Program-made: the position numbers and the translations under genes
Notes under the pieces: generated by a model
Seen by the model: the letters and a program-made list of their open reading frames with translations, nothing else
The model's database searches: none
What the model was told of the DNA's origin: nothing
In this document: piece by piece, positions 54,294 to 63,868 of the stretch
Layout: each line of letters starts with the position of its first letter
How positions within the stretch are numbered: position 1 is the stretch's first letter
Source of the DNA: Rhodoferax sp.
GTDB taxonomy: Bacteria > Pseudomonadota > Gammaproteobacteria > Burkholderiales > Burkholderiaceae_C
Direction of reading: 5' to 3'
DNA length: 64,000 bases
Assembly: GCF_030697375.1 (NCBI RefSeq)
Contig: NZ_JAUYQD010000018.1
Span: 234,250 to 298,249 of the forward strand

Positions 54294-55193
54294 ATGACTG
54301 CTTCCACCCCCCTTCCTTATGTTGTATTCGGCGTAACCGGCCGCACCGGCGCCGCTGCCGCCGATGCGCTTTTACGTTCCGGCCACCCAGTGCGCGTCGT
54401 GGTGCGCGACCCCGCCAAGGGCCAGACCTGGGCCGAACGTGGCGCAGAGCTTGCCGTGGCCGACCTGACAGACCTGGCCTCAATGACCAAGGCGCTCCGT
54501 CAGGTCCAGGGCGCCTATGTCGTCAGTCCGCAGCACTACAACCGTGAAGACCTGTTCGAGATGGCAGACTTGATTGCCGATACCACGGCACGCGCCGCAG
54601 TTGCGGCGAGCGTGCCCAGGCTTGTGGCCCTTTCCTCGGTAGGTGCCGACCGTGAAAGCGGAACGGGGTGGATCAGAATGAACCGCATGTTCGAGCAGCG
54701 TTTGGGCGAAACCGGTGTACCCACCACTTTCCTGCGTGCGGCCTATTTCATGGAGAACTGGATGCCGATGGTCGGACTGGCCATGCGCAGCGGCACCCTG
54801 CCGACGTTTCTTGCACCGCCACAGCGTCCTCTCCCGATGGTGGCGACTGTGGATGTCGGCAGCGCCGCAGCTGCTTTGCTGCAAGAAGAAAAGATGGGGA
54901 CCTGCATCGTCACTCTTTCGGGGCCAAAGGACTACACCCCGAACGATGTCGCTGCCATTGTTGCAGCCACGCTTGGGAAGCCTGTCGAAGTGGCAGTCCT
55001 GCCGGAAACAGAGTGGCCGAAAGCGTTGGCGGATGCCCATTTCTCAAAGGCTGCCCTTGCTGGTTTCGCCGAAATGACCCGTGGCCTCAATGGCTCGCAT
55101 ATCGACATCAAGAGCGATCCCAGCGCGGTCGAATGGGCGGGAACGACTACGCTCGAACGGGTCATCGTCAAACTGGCACAGCGTCAGCGCTAA
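54294..55193 (+). CDS. NmrA-family NAD(P)-binding oxidoreductase
   Basis: A 299-residue protein with an atypical SDR Rossmann fold: YVVFGVTGRTGAAAADALLR at the N terminus, then VRVVVRDPAKG, and a C-terminal domain of the NmrA/quinone-oxidoreductase type. The active-site Tyr motif of classical SDRs is not evident. It may act as a redox sensor or reductase. AGGAG precedes the ATG at 54294. Confidence 0.82.
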   Translation: MTASTPLPYVVFGVTGRTGAAAADALLRSGHPVRVVVRDPAKGQTWAERGAELAVADLTDLASMTKALRQVQGAYVVSPQHYNREDLFEMADLIADTTARAAVAASVPRLVALSSVGADRESGTGWIRMNRMFEQRLGETGVPTTFLRAAYFMENWMPMVGLAMRSGTLPTFLAPPQRPLPMVATVDVGSAAAALLQEEKMGTCIVTLSGPKDYTPNDVAAIVAATLGKPVEVAVLPETEWPKALADAHFSKAALAGFAEMTRGLNGSHIDIKSDPSAVEWAGTTTLERVIVKLAQRQR

Positions 55194-55292
55194 AAGCTGA
55201 CAAGCGGGCACCGCAGCGGAAAAACCTCGTAGATGCGAGCGATCAACACGGCCCGCAGGTAATGCGCCCTCCCCCGCAGTGGTCGGCTCGGC

Positions 55293-55421
55293 TCGTTGCC
55301 CCCGTCCAGCTTGCACCCTAAAGAACCTCTTTCCAGGGCAATCCCTTTTCAAAATTCTTGCGATCTATCGCCTGCAATGCCTGCAGAAGCAGCGGCGTGT
55401 GCATCTCCCAGATTTCACAAT
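55293..55421. repeat. 129-bp direct repeat, right copy (original 3' end of the FAD gene)
   Basis: It covers the last 104 bases of the FAD oxidoreductase gene (stop at 55318) and 25 bases beyond it. The partner copy is at 53049-53177; the offset is 2244 bases. Confidence 0.95.
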
Positions 55422-57015
55422 AGTCTTCGTCGGAGCCGCTGGCCAGCAGGATGCTGTTGACGGCCCGCCGCGCAGCTTCATTGGCCCCTTCCATCGTCGC
55501 CAGGTCCGTGTTGGTTTTTACGTAGTCGCTTGCCAAGAACAGATTTTGGATGCCGGTATAGGCATTGGGGCGCAGGCTCCAGGTGTTGCATTGGTTGACC
55601 AACAAAGGCTCCAACTCAATCACTTTGTTGAGTTTTTCCTGCTTCAGGGGACTCAGCCGGGCGGTCATGGCCGCACTCATGGGCGCTGGCGTTGGCTCAA
55701 TATCTTCATCCAGGTAGTAGGTCTCCACCATGTCGTCGCGCAGCAGTTCGACTCCGCCCACGTTGAGTTCTTGCTTGAGCTGCGCCCACACCTCTTTCTG
55801 GATTTCGTCCTTGGTGCAGTCGCGGGCCGCCTTGTGGTTGAAATTGCCGCGGTCCACCCAGTTGGAGATGTCCACCGACAGAATGGACACCACCTTGCCG
55901 TTGCCACGGCGCGTCAAGTCATAGTCTGGCCAGAACTGGATTTGGCTGATGCTGGTGAGTGCCCAGTTGCTGCCGGTGTACATGGTGTGCCCACGGTTCA
56001 GATTGACCTCTTGGTTGAGGTAGAACTGAATGCCATTCATCCACTCCACATTGGGGGCCAGTTTGATGATGTTTTTCAGCGACGGGTCGAGCTGGAGTAT
56101 CGCTTCGTTCAGCAGGTTGGCGGCCCGCTCGACAGGCGCCGCCAGCAAATAGAAGTCCGCGCTGGTGCCGGCTTGTCCCGCCACACCGTCTTTCTCAAAA
56201 GTGATGCCCGAAATTTTTCCGCCCTCGGTCTGGATGCCGGTCACCATGGCGCCGTGGTGGTATGCCACGCCTTCGCCAATGAGGTAGTCGTACCACGGGG
56301 TCAGCCAGGCGTCGTTGGTGGGGGCATTAAAAACCCGGTCGGTGTCCCGGGTGAACGGGTCCATCATCAGGTACAGCAACTGCAGCAGGATGGCGCCGCA
56401 GGTCCGCGTGCTGGCGGTCTGGGCCTGGCAGGCCACCAAACTGCGGGTGAGCCCGCCCGACAGCAGCCGCTGGTACGCCAAGCTCTTGCTGCCCGACTCG
56501 GTGAAATCCCACCAACTGATGCTGTCGTATTCCGCCGTGAACCGCTCGCGGCAACTGGTCATCAGTTGCCAGATTTTCCCGGAGAAGCATGCAATCTCCT
56601 CCGTGCTCAATTCCGCATTGAATTCCTGAAAAGCCGCAAAGAGCTGTTCCACCTCTTTCAGCGAGGTGGGAAAGTCCACCGGCAAGACAATGGGCTGGGC
56701 ATTGCTCTGCGCCATCATCATGTCCTGCGTGGTGACCAGATTGTCGAACGCCGAGTCGCCGTCTCCCACGGGGATGCGTTTCATCGTGTCGGTCACATGC
56801 TTGTAAAAGCCGGGAAAAAACCGAAAACCGTGCTCCCCAGGAAGAAACAGCCGGGGGTCTATGGTGTTGCTACCAGGGACGTCCACACTGCGCGCCTTGC
56901 CGCCCACATATTTGGGGTTGCGCTCGTATATTTCGACCTGAAATCCACGCTCTACCAGTTCATGTGCAGCGCTCATTCCCGCAACGCCGCCTCCGATCAC
57001 GATCACTTTTGCCAT
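55318..57015 (-). CDS. FAD-dependent oxidoreductase, phytoene desaturase/amine oxidase superfamily
   Basis: A 565-residue flavoprotein. It starts MAKVIVIGGGVAGMSAAHEL (dinucleotide-binding GxGxxG), followed by VEIYERNPKYVGGKA. It has LAAPVERAANLLNEAIL mid-way and a C-terminal LFLASDYVKTNTDLATMEGANEAARRAVNSIL, the family's FAD-binding end. It is longer than HpnE-type enzymes. Substrate unknown. Its 3' end is duplicated at 53 kb. Confidence 0.85.
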   Translation of the reverse strand: MAKVIVIGGGVAGMSAAHELVERGFQVEIYERNPKYVGGKARSVDVPGSNTIDPRLFLPGEHGFRFFPGFYKHVTDTMKRIPVGDGDSAFDNLVTTQDMMMAQSNAQPIVLPVDFPTSLKEVEQLFAAFQEFNAELSTEEIACFSGKIWQLMTSCRERFTAEYDSISWWDFTESGSKSLAYQRLLSGGLTRSLVACQAQTASTRTCGAILLQLLYLMMDPFTRDTDRVFNAPTNDAWLTPWYDYLIGEGVAYHHGAMVTGIQTEGGKISGITFEKDGVAGQAGTSADFYLLAAPVERAANLLNEAILQLDPSLKNIIKLAPNVEWMNGIQFYLNQEVNLNRGHTMYTGSNWALTSISQIQFWPDYDLTRRGNGKVVSILSVDISNWVDRGNFNHKAARDCTKDEIQKEVWAQLKQELNVGGVELLRDDMVETYYLDEDIEPTPAPMSAAMTARLSPLKQEKLNKVIELEPLLVNQCNTWSLRPNAYTGIQNLFLASDYVKTNTDLATMEGANEAARRAVNSILLASGSDEDYCEIWEMHTPLLLQALQAIDRKNFEKGLPWKEVL

Positions 57016-57041
57016 CTTGTCTCCCTTGGGTTGTCATTGTT

Positions 57042-59297
57042 TTACCGCGCGCCTATGGTTTTTTTCTGCACCTCCACTTCCACGTCCGACAGGATACGGC
57101 CGATGGCCCGCGACACGATGGGTTCCTGGTCCACCACCTTGAGCAGACCACGCCGCAACAAGGCCGCCACCTCGCGCTCGGAGCGCACAAAGGCATCAAA
57201 CCCTTCGCGGTTGGTGAACAACAACCGTGTGCGCAGGGGGCTGACCCAGCTCAACAGGCAGCGGTGCTGGGTGGACGTGTCTTGCGTGAAGTCAAACCAC
57301 AGGCCACGGGTAAAGGTTTGCACCCTATCGTCAAACGCATCCACGGCGCCAATACGTTTGTCGGCCCGGCGTTGGTCCAGCTCGCTCATCGCTTGCTGCC
57401 CCTCGCTCGCATCCAACGCGGCCGAAGCCGAATCCAACGCAGCGGGCTGGGTCATGCGAATGGCCAGCATGTGGGTGGCAATCAGGCGCCGGGTGAAGGT
57501 CTCGCGGACTTCACCAAAGCATTCAATGTCATCCAGCGCAGCATTCAGCTTGCGCACCAGATCCGGCAGCACCGCCACCAGTTGACGGCGGTCTTCGGAC
57601 TTGATTTTGGGCTGGGTTGACCAGATCAACTGGTCCATGGCGGTGAGTGTGCTTTCCCATGGCGCAGGGTCGGACTCCACCTCCAGCCATGCGCGTGCCA
57701 TCACTTCGCGCCATTGGGTGGTGAGAAACGGTGCCAGGAAAGGCGCCAGCGGCAACTCGGGCGGCAGCGCCTTGATGCGGGCGTGGATCACCTCGTCCAC
57801 ATGCGCGAGGGCCTGCGCATACGATTCGCCCACCCGCTCATGGCTGGCCACCGGCGCAATGCGCCCCTGCACCTGCTGCTCGGTTTCAAACAAAAACTCG
57901 GTGAACTCGCGCAGCAAGTCGCTGAAGACCGCGATATCGTCTTCAAACTCGGTCAGCACCCGCTGGACGGTGTGCTCGATCTGCACATACAGCGGATCGT
58001 TCTCGCCTTTTTCGGGAGCCCAGGCCACCGACGCCGAGGCCAGGGTGTCCACCAGACGCCGCGCCGGATGGTCACCCGAAAGGAAAAAATCACGGTCGAT
58101 CATGGCGGCCTTGAGCACCGGAATTTGCAGGCGGCCAATCACAAATTTCATCTGCAATGGAATCGCCTGGTCGGCGAATACATAGTCAAAAATCTCGGCC
58201 AAGGCATCCACGGTGCCGCGGTCCAGCTCGGGCGCCCGGCGGACCTCGTCCCGGCTGCGCATGTGGCGCAGGACATTGTGCTGCTCCAGATCACGCGCAT
58301 CCGCCATCGGGTACCGCGCCAACTCCCCCGTGCCGGCCTGCAAGCCCCCCAGGTACCCCATGAACGCGGAGTCCACCGGGAGCAGAGGCGCTGGCGCACC
58401 AAAGCCGAGTTTTTGTAAAAACTGCCTGGCTTGCACCGCCACGCTTCGCCCGACCGACTCCAGAGTGCCCAAGCTGGATGGCTCGCCCCTGTTCACAGCC
58501 GCCCCTTCCGCCAGGGGCGCGGGTACAGACGCGGGTGCGGACGCGGCCCCCAGGCCTCCATACGAGGTCACCACGCCATCCGATCTTTTGATGCGGTAGG
58601 CCACTTGCGCCGGCACCCCCGCGCTGACCAGCATGGCGTTCATCTCCACATACAAAGGCGCAAGGTCGATGCAATGCGCGGGCTCCAGCGCCGACATCAG
58701 GTCTTCGGTGGCTTGTGCATCCCAGTCACATTTTTCCCAGGCCAGCAAAAACGCCTGGATGAACACATCTGGGCGAAAGGGATTGTTGGACAAACTCGCC
58801 GAATCCAGCCCCAGCAACACCCCAAGGCGCTGGGTGAGGGGGCTGACCACAGCATCGTAATGCGCGGTAAAGCGCTGTGCCACCCGGTCCACCAGCAAGA
58901 TGCGCTCCACCTCCTGCACATCGATCAAAGACAGGGTCAAGCCATCCAGTCCGTCGGACTGTGCCAACGTGCGGGCTTGAAGACCTGCCGCCTGGGGCAG
59001 GGCTTCGCGGACTTGCGTTTCCAGTGTGGTTTGAAGGGCATCTTGAAACGCACGGTGGAAAATTTCTGCGTGTTTGCCCAGCATGGCACTGCCAAATCGC
59101 AGGTTTTGCGCCCGGGCTTGGGACGGCATTTCGTCCAGAAGATCAAACAGGTGCGAGCGAATGGCGACCAGGTTATCGGCCTCGCGCACCACACAGTAGG
59201 CCAGCATCTTGCCCATCAGTGCGCGCAGTTGTGCGGGCGCTTCGGCGAGCACCGCAGGGGCGACGGCCTGGGGCGCGGAGGGCGAGCGAGTGGGCAT
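57042..59297 (-). CDS. DUF1631 family protein
   Basis: A 751-residue protein, mostly helical. Segments include PFRPDVFIQAFLLAWEKCDWD, FVIGRLQIPVLKAAMIDRDFF and a C-terminal LLSWVSPLRTRLLFTNREG, the last resembling a PilZ-like end. DUF1631 is widespread in beta- and gamma-proteobacteria, with no assigned function. The ATG at 59297 is chosen; the reading frame continues upstream to 59471. It starts 26 bases after the FAD gene's coding start on the same strand, so it is upstream in the same unit. Confidence 0.82.
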   Translation of the reverse strand: MPTRSPSAPQAVAPAVLAEAPAQLRALMGKMLAYCVVREADNLVAIRSHLFDLLDEMPSQARAQNLRFGSAMLGKHAEIFHRAFQDALQTTLETQVREALPQAAGLQARTLAQSDGLDGLTLSLIDVQEVERILLVDRVAQRFTAHYDAVVSPLTQRLGVLLGLDSASLSNNPFRPDVFIQAFLLAWEKCDWDAQATEDLMSALEPAHCIDLAPLYVEMNAMLVSAGVPAQVAYRIKRSDGVVTSYGGLGAASAPASVPAPLAEGAAVNRGEPSSLGTLESVGRSVAVQARQFLQKLGFGAPAPLLPVDSAFMGYLGGLQAGTGELARYPMADARDLEQHNVLRHMRSRDEVRRAPELDRGTVDALAEIFDYVFADQAIPLQMKFVIGRLQIPVLKAAMIDRDFFLSGDHPARRLVDTLASASVAWAPEKGENDPLYVQIEHTVQRVLTEFEDDIAVFSDLLREFTEFLFETEQQVQGRIAPVASHERVGESYAQALAHVDEVIHARIKALPPELPLAPFLAPFLTTQWREVMARAWLEVESDPAPWESTLTAMDQLIWSTQPKIKSEDRRQLVAVLPDLVRKLNAALDDIECFGEVRETFTRRLIATHMLAIRMTQPAALDSASAALDASEGQQAMSELDQRRADKRIGAVDAFDDRVQTFTRGLWFDFTQDTSTQHRCLLSWVSPLRTRLLFTNREGFDAFVRSEREVAALLRRGLLKVVDQEPIVSRAIGRILSDVEVEVQKKTIGAR

Positions 59298-59582
59298 TCC
59301 TGTTTGGCCTGACGTGTATAAAAAATCCGGGCTGGTCACGCCCCAATGAGGGATCACAGGTGCTTTGACCTTCCCCGCACCTTGTGCGAGGACGATAGCA
59401 GAGATGCCCTGTAAGCAGATGTAACAAATGTCACTCCCAAACCCGGAAGCCCAGCCTATACAGTCCGCCAAAAAAGCGCAGTGGAGCGCCAGGTCCCGGC
59501 CAGATCGCTTGCGCTAGACTGCGGCGGCGGGCACGGGAAAGCCTAGGCCCAGCGAACCAACACCAATAAACAGGGAGTTTGC

Positions 59583-62402
59583 ATGATCATCTGGGGTGCA
59601 ATCTGGGGGGCCATTCTGGGCTTCTTCATGGGCCGGCATGACGAGGAATGGGGCGCGCTGCTGGGGGCCATTTTGGGAGCGCTGGCCGGGCACACCTTGC
59701 GCGGCGCGGTGCGCCATGAATTCGAGCGGCTGCAGCAAGGTCGCTCGCCCACAGCGCCACTGGCCGCAGCCAGCACGGCACGGCCCGTCGATTTCGTCGA
59801 TACCTTGCCGGCCCCACCCATCCCACCCTCAGCGCCCCAACCCCGGGCTCAGGTGGATCTGGAAGACCTCTGGCCCGGTGCCACAGCTAGGACACCGTCT
59901 TCACCCGACCTGCTGACCCTCGCCTTGGGCGCGGCGCGCGGCTGGCTGCTGGGCGGCAACACCATCGTGCGCATGGGCGTGGTGGTGCTGTTTGTGGGCC
60001 TGGCCTTTTTGGCCAAATACGCCATGGACAACGCCCTGCTGCCGCCCGAAGTGCGGCTGGCGGGCATTGGCCTGGCGGGCATCGGTCTGCTGGTGTTCGG
60101 GTTTCGGCTGCGCGGCCATGGCGCCGACAAAGGGGCCTATGCCCTGACGCTGCAAGGTGCGGGCGTGGCGGTGCTCTACCTGGCCGTGTTTGCGGCATTT
60201 CGGCTCTACCAGTTCCTGCCGGCCGGTGCCGCTTTCGTGGTGCTGGGGCTGATTTGCGCCTTCTCCACCGCCATCGCGCTGATGCAAAACTCGGTGGTGA
60301 TGGCCTTTATCGGTTTCGCCGGCGCGTTTGCCGCCCCGCTGCTGGTGTCCACCGGGCAGGGCAGCCATGTGGGCCTGTTCAGCTACTACCTGCTGCTCAA
60401 CCTCGCCATCGTCGGCATTGCCTGGCTGCGCGCCTGGCGGCCCTTGAACCTGCTGGGGTTTTTTGCCACTTTTGGGGTGGCGACCTTGTGGGGTGTACTC
60501 AAATACCGGCCCGAGCAACTGGCCAGCACCGAGCCCTTTTTGGTGGCCTTCTTCCTGATCTACGTGCTGGCCAGCCTGCTGTACGCCACGCGGCATTCCC
60601 TGGCGCCCAAGCAGGCGGTGGACGCCACCCTGATCTTTGGCACGCCGCTGGTGGCCTTTGGGCTGCAGGCGGGTTTGGTGAAGGACATCGAATACGCCAC
60701 GGCGTTCTCCTCTTTGATTTTGGGCGCGTTTTACCTGGGCCTGGGCTGGTGGGCTTTGCGACGCCAGCACGACGAACAAAAAGTAGGCCCCTGGCTGGCC
60801 GAGTGTTTTCTGGCGCTGGGCCTGGGCTTTGTCACCCTGGCCGTGCCGCTGGCGCTGGATGCGCGCTGGACCTCTGCGGTCTGGGCGGCCGAAGGTGCGG
60901 CCGTGTACTGGATGGGCCAGCGCCAGGGCCGCTGGCTGGCACGCGCGGCGGGCCTGGCTTTGCAGTTCCTGGCCGCCGTCTCTTATATGAGTGTGCTGGA
61001 CCAGGTGCAAGGCGCCCACTGGCCGCTGGCCAACCCGGCCTTCATTGGCGCCGTGCTGTTGGCGGGCTCCGCGCTGGCGCTGGCGCACTGGTCGCGCAGC
61101 CCCATGCAAGCTGCCGACAGTTCCGGTTCGCCGTGGCTGCGGCAGTTTGTGGCGCTGGAGCAAAACCTCTCCCCCCTGCTGTTCTGGCTGGGTTTCCTGT
61201 GGTGGCAGTTTGCGCTGGGGCAGGAAATTCACCGCGAGGCGCCGGATGCCCAAGGGTTCATGGCGCCCGTGTTTGGAGCCGCCTTGCAGGCCAATCTGCA
61301 GATGCTGGGCTGGCTGGGCAGCGCTTTTGTGGCCCACCGGCTGGCCCTGCCCGCGCGGGCGCGCCCCTGGTCTATCGCGGCCACGCCGGCGTGGTTCACG
61401 CTGCCCGTGATGCTGCTGGTGGCCTGGGTGGGCATGGTGGAGTTGGGCCATGTCTTTCAATCGGGGGGCTGGCTGGTGTGGCCGCTGGCCCTGACCTTGC
61501 ATGGCGTGGTGCTGCGCCGCCTGGATGCGGGCGCACCGCAGCGCTGGTGGTCCTGGGTGCACAGCGGCGGCGTGTGGCTGCTGGTGCTGCTGGCGGGCAA
61601 TGTCTTGCTGTGGGCCGTGCAGCAGGCGCAGTTGCACCACACCTCCTGGGCGTCCGTCATTCTGCTGGTCTGCGCCACCGGGGTGCTGCTGCTGATGGCG
61701 CGCCAGGCCTGGTTTGATACAAGCAGCAGCGCACGCAAGCGCTGGCCGCTGGACCGCTTTGCCCACGCCTACCTCTGGCGCGCCAGTGCGCCCCTGGCGG
61801 TGCTGGTGGGCCTGGGCTGCCTGGCGGTGGCGCTGCATTCCGATGGCAATGCCCGCCCCCTGCCCTATGTACCCTTGCTGAACCCCACCGACTTGAGCGT
61901 GGCGCTGGGCCTGGCGGCCTGTGCTTTGTGGGGCTTGCGTGTGCGCCACAGCATGCTGGACCTGCCGGCCTGGGCGCGCCATGCCCGCCTGCCGCTGCTG
62001 CTGGTGGGCATTGCGTTCATCGCGGTCAACACGGTGTGGCTGCGCGTGGCGCACCAGTTCGCCGCCGTGCCGTGGAACGCACACAGCCTGTATGACTCCT
62101 TCCTGGTGCAGGCCGGGTATTCGATTCTGTGGACGCTGATTGCGCTGGGCCTGATGATTGCCGCGCACCGGCGCCAGGTGCGCCCGGTGTGGATGGGCGG
62201 CGTGGCGCTGCTGGGGGCCACGGTGCTCAAGCTGTTCCTCATCGACCTCTCCAACCGAGGCGGCTCGGAGCGCATTGTGGTGTTCATTGCCGTGGGTGCG
62301 CTGATGCTGGTGGTGGGCTACTTTGCGCCGATTCCGCCGGCCGCCGCAGCGGAGTCCAAGGACCCGAAAGAACCCCAAGCCCCCAAGGAATCCACCGCAT
62401 GA
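59583..62402 (+). CDS. DUF2339 family membrane protein
   Basis: A 939-residue inner-membrane protein with about 24 transmembrane helices. The N-terminal cytosolic tail is Pro/Ala-rich (about residues 50-100), then the helices begin, for example FVVLGLICAFSTAIALMQNS. The C terminus is Pro/Lys-rich. DUF2339 is commonly encoded with DUF3999. Function unknown. The 285-base gap before it (59298-59582) holds no other gene. Confidence 0.88.
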   Translation: MIIWGAIWGAILGFFMGRHDEEWGALLGAILGALAGHTLRGAVRHEFERLQQGRSPTAPLAAASTARPVDFVDTLPAPPIPPSAPQPRAQVDLEDLWPGATARTPSSPDLLTLALGAARGWLLGGNTIVRMGVVVLFVGLAFLAKYAMDNALLPPEVRLAGIGLAGIGLLVFGFRLRGHGADKGAYALTLQGAGVAVLYLAVFAAFRLYQFLPAGAAFVVLGLICAFSTAIALMQNSVVMAFIGFAGAFAAPLLVSTGQGSHVGLFSYYLLLNLAIVGIAWLRAWRPLNLLGFFATFGVATLWGVLKYRPEQLASTEPFLVAFFLIYVLASLLYATRHSLAPKQAVDATLIFGTPLVAFGLQAGLVKDIEYATAFSSLILGAFYLGLGWWALRRQHDEQKVGPWLAECFLALGLGFVTLAVPLALDARWTSAVWAAEGAAVYWMGQRQGRWLARAAGLALQFLAAVSYMSVLDQVQGAHWPLANPAFIGAVLLAGSALALAHWSRSPMQAADSSGSPWLRQFVALEQNLSPLLFWLGFLWWQFALGQEIHREAPDAQGFMAPVFGAALQANLQMLGWLGSAFVAHRLALPARARPWSIAATPAWFTLPVMLLVAWVGMVELGHVFQSGGWLVWPLALTLHGVVLRRLDAGAPQRWWSWVHSGGVWLLVLLAGNVLLWAVQQAQLHHTSWASVILLVCATGVLLLMARQAWFDTSSSARKRWPLDRFAHAYLWRASAPLAVLVGLGCLAVALHSDGNARPLPYVPLLNPTDLSVALGLAACALWGLRVRHSMLDLPAWARHARLPLLLVGIAFIAVNTVWLRVAHQFAAVPWNAHSLYDSFLVQAGYSILWTLIALGLMIAAHRRQVRPVWMGGVALLGATVLKLFLIDLSNRGGSERIVVFIAVGALMLVVGYFAPIPPAAAAESKDPKEPQAPKESTA

Positions 62403-63826
62403 GCTACCGGCACCCCCTCCTTCTGCCCCTCTTGGCGCTGCTGGCCGGCCTGGGCCCCGTGCCACTGCGGGCGGCAGACGCCCCCGCCCCTGCGGAATTT
62501 GCCTGGCGTGGCACGCTGGCCCTGCCCGCCGGGGCCCCTGTGGCCCGCGTCACCTTGCCAGCAGATGCCATGCTGCGCCTGCAAAGCGCCGATGCCCGCG
62601 ACGTGCGCGTGTTCAATGCCGAGGGCGTGCCGGTGGCCTTTGCCCTGGCCGCGCCTGCGGCGGGCGCGCCCACCGCACCCCCGGCGCAAACCCGGGCCTA
62701 CACCGCCTACCCCCTGTTCACCGCCGCCAGCAGTCAACGCCTTGCGCAAGGCGCGGTGGCCGTGCACCTGGACCAAGCCGGGAGCCAGCGTTCGGTCTGG
62801 GTGCGTTTGACCGACAAGGAGCGCAGCGGCGCAGCCGGCACGGCGGAGGCCACAGCCACGCGCCTGCCCTCGGTGCTCTTGGACACCCGGGGCGACCCGC
62901 ACACCATCACCGCGCTGACCCTGCAAGCCACCCTGCCCGCCAACACGCTGGTCCACCTCACGCTGGCCAGCAGCGCGGACCTGGCGCAGTGGACGCCGGT
63001 GGCGGTGCAAGGCCCGGTGTTCCGCTTTGACGGCGCCGGTGCGCCCAGCCAGCAAACGCTGGAACTGAAGCAGCCCCTGCGCCTACAAGGCCGCTACCTG
63101 CGCCTGGGCTGGGACGCCCAGACCGGCGTGCAGGTACAAGGGGTGACCGGCATCGTGGCGCAAACCCTGGAGGCGCCCAGCCGCATCCGCGCGCCACTGC
63201 CGGCCGGCATGGCGGACGGCAGCAGCGCCATGGACTGGCCCCTGTCTTTTGCCACCCCGCTGGCCGCCCTGCGCTTGAGCACCACCCAGGACAACACCTT
63301 GGTGCCGGTGCGCATCCTGGGACGCAACGACGCCACGCAGGCCTGGCGGCCGCTGGCCCAGGGGGTGCTGTTCCGCCTGGGGTCGGACAGCCCAAGCGCG
63401 GTGAACCCGCCCATCCCACTGGGCGGCGCCTCGGTGCGCCACCTGCGGGTTGAAGCGCTCCAGGGCATGCCCCTGCCCAGCCCCAACCTACAGGCCACCG
63501 CCGAATTTGACCCCGTGCAACTGGCCTTTTTGGCATCCGGCACCGGCCCCTTTGAATTGGCCGTGGGCCGCGCCCACACCCCGGCCGCCGCCGTGGACCC
63601 CGGCCTGCTCAGCGCGGTGGTGCAGGGCAAACTGCAGGACCTGCCGCAGGCCGAGATCACCCAGGTGCGCGTCGGCCCCAGTGCCGCAGGGGACTCCGCG
63701 TTCCAGCGCCTGCTGCCCGCCGGCACCGAGCCACGCAGCGTGCTGCTGTGGGCGGTGCTGCTGGCCAGTGTGCTGGTGCTGGCTGGCGTGGCCTATGCCC
63801 TGCTGCGCCAGCTTTCGGCCAAGTAG
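62399..63826 (+). CDS. DUF3999 family protein
   Basis: A 475-residue protein with a Sec signal (MSYRHPLLLPLLALLAGLGPVP), a long extracytoplasmic beta-rich domain, and a C-terminal transmembrane helix (LLWAVLLASVLVLAGVAYALL). Its start overlaps the DUF2339 stop (ATGA), so the two act together. The function is unknown. Confidence 0.88.
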   Translation: MSYRHPLLLPLLALLAGLGPVPLRAADAPAPAEFAWRGTLALPAGAPVARVTLPADAMLRLQSADARDVRVFNAEGVPVAFALAAPAAGAPTAPPAQTRAYTAYPLFTAASSQRLAQGAVAVHLDQAGSQRSVWVRLTDKERSGAAGTAEATATRLPSVLLDTRGDPHTITALTLQATLPANTLVHLTLASSADLAQWTPVAVQGPVFRFDGAGAPSQQTLELKQPLRLQGRYLRLGWDAQTGVQVQGVTGIVAQTLEAPSRIRAPLPAGMADGSSAMDWPLSFATPLAALRLSTTQDNTLVPVRILGRNDATQAWRPLAQGVLFRLGSDSPSAVNPPIPLGGASVRHLRVEALQGMPLPSPNLQATAEFDPVQLAFLASGTGPFELAVGRAHTPAAAVDPGLLSAVVQGKLQDLPQAEITQVRVGPSAAGDSAFQRLLPAGTEPRSVLLWAVLLASVLVLAGVAYALLRQLSAK

Positions 63827-63868
63827 TGCCGGGCAACGCAGCCACGCCATGATTTAGGCATCGCAGAT

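Noticed and set aside
53049..55421. Insertion sequence flanked by the 129-bp repeats
   Set aside because: There is no transposase or terminal inverted repeat; the repeats are direct and copy a host gene end, which does not fit a standard IS.
59901..62465. Open frame of 854 codons opposite the DUF2339 gene
   Set aside because: Product is dominated by Arg, Gln, Gly and His runs; the plus-strand membrane protein with coupled DUF3999 explains the region.
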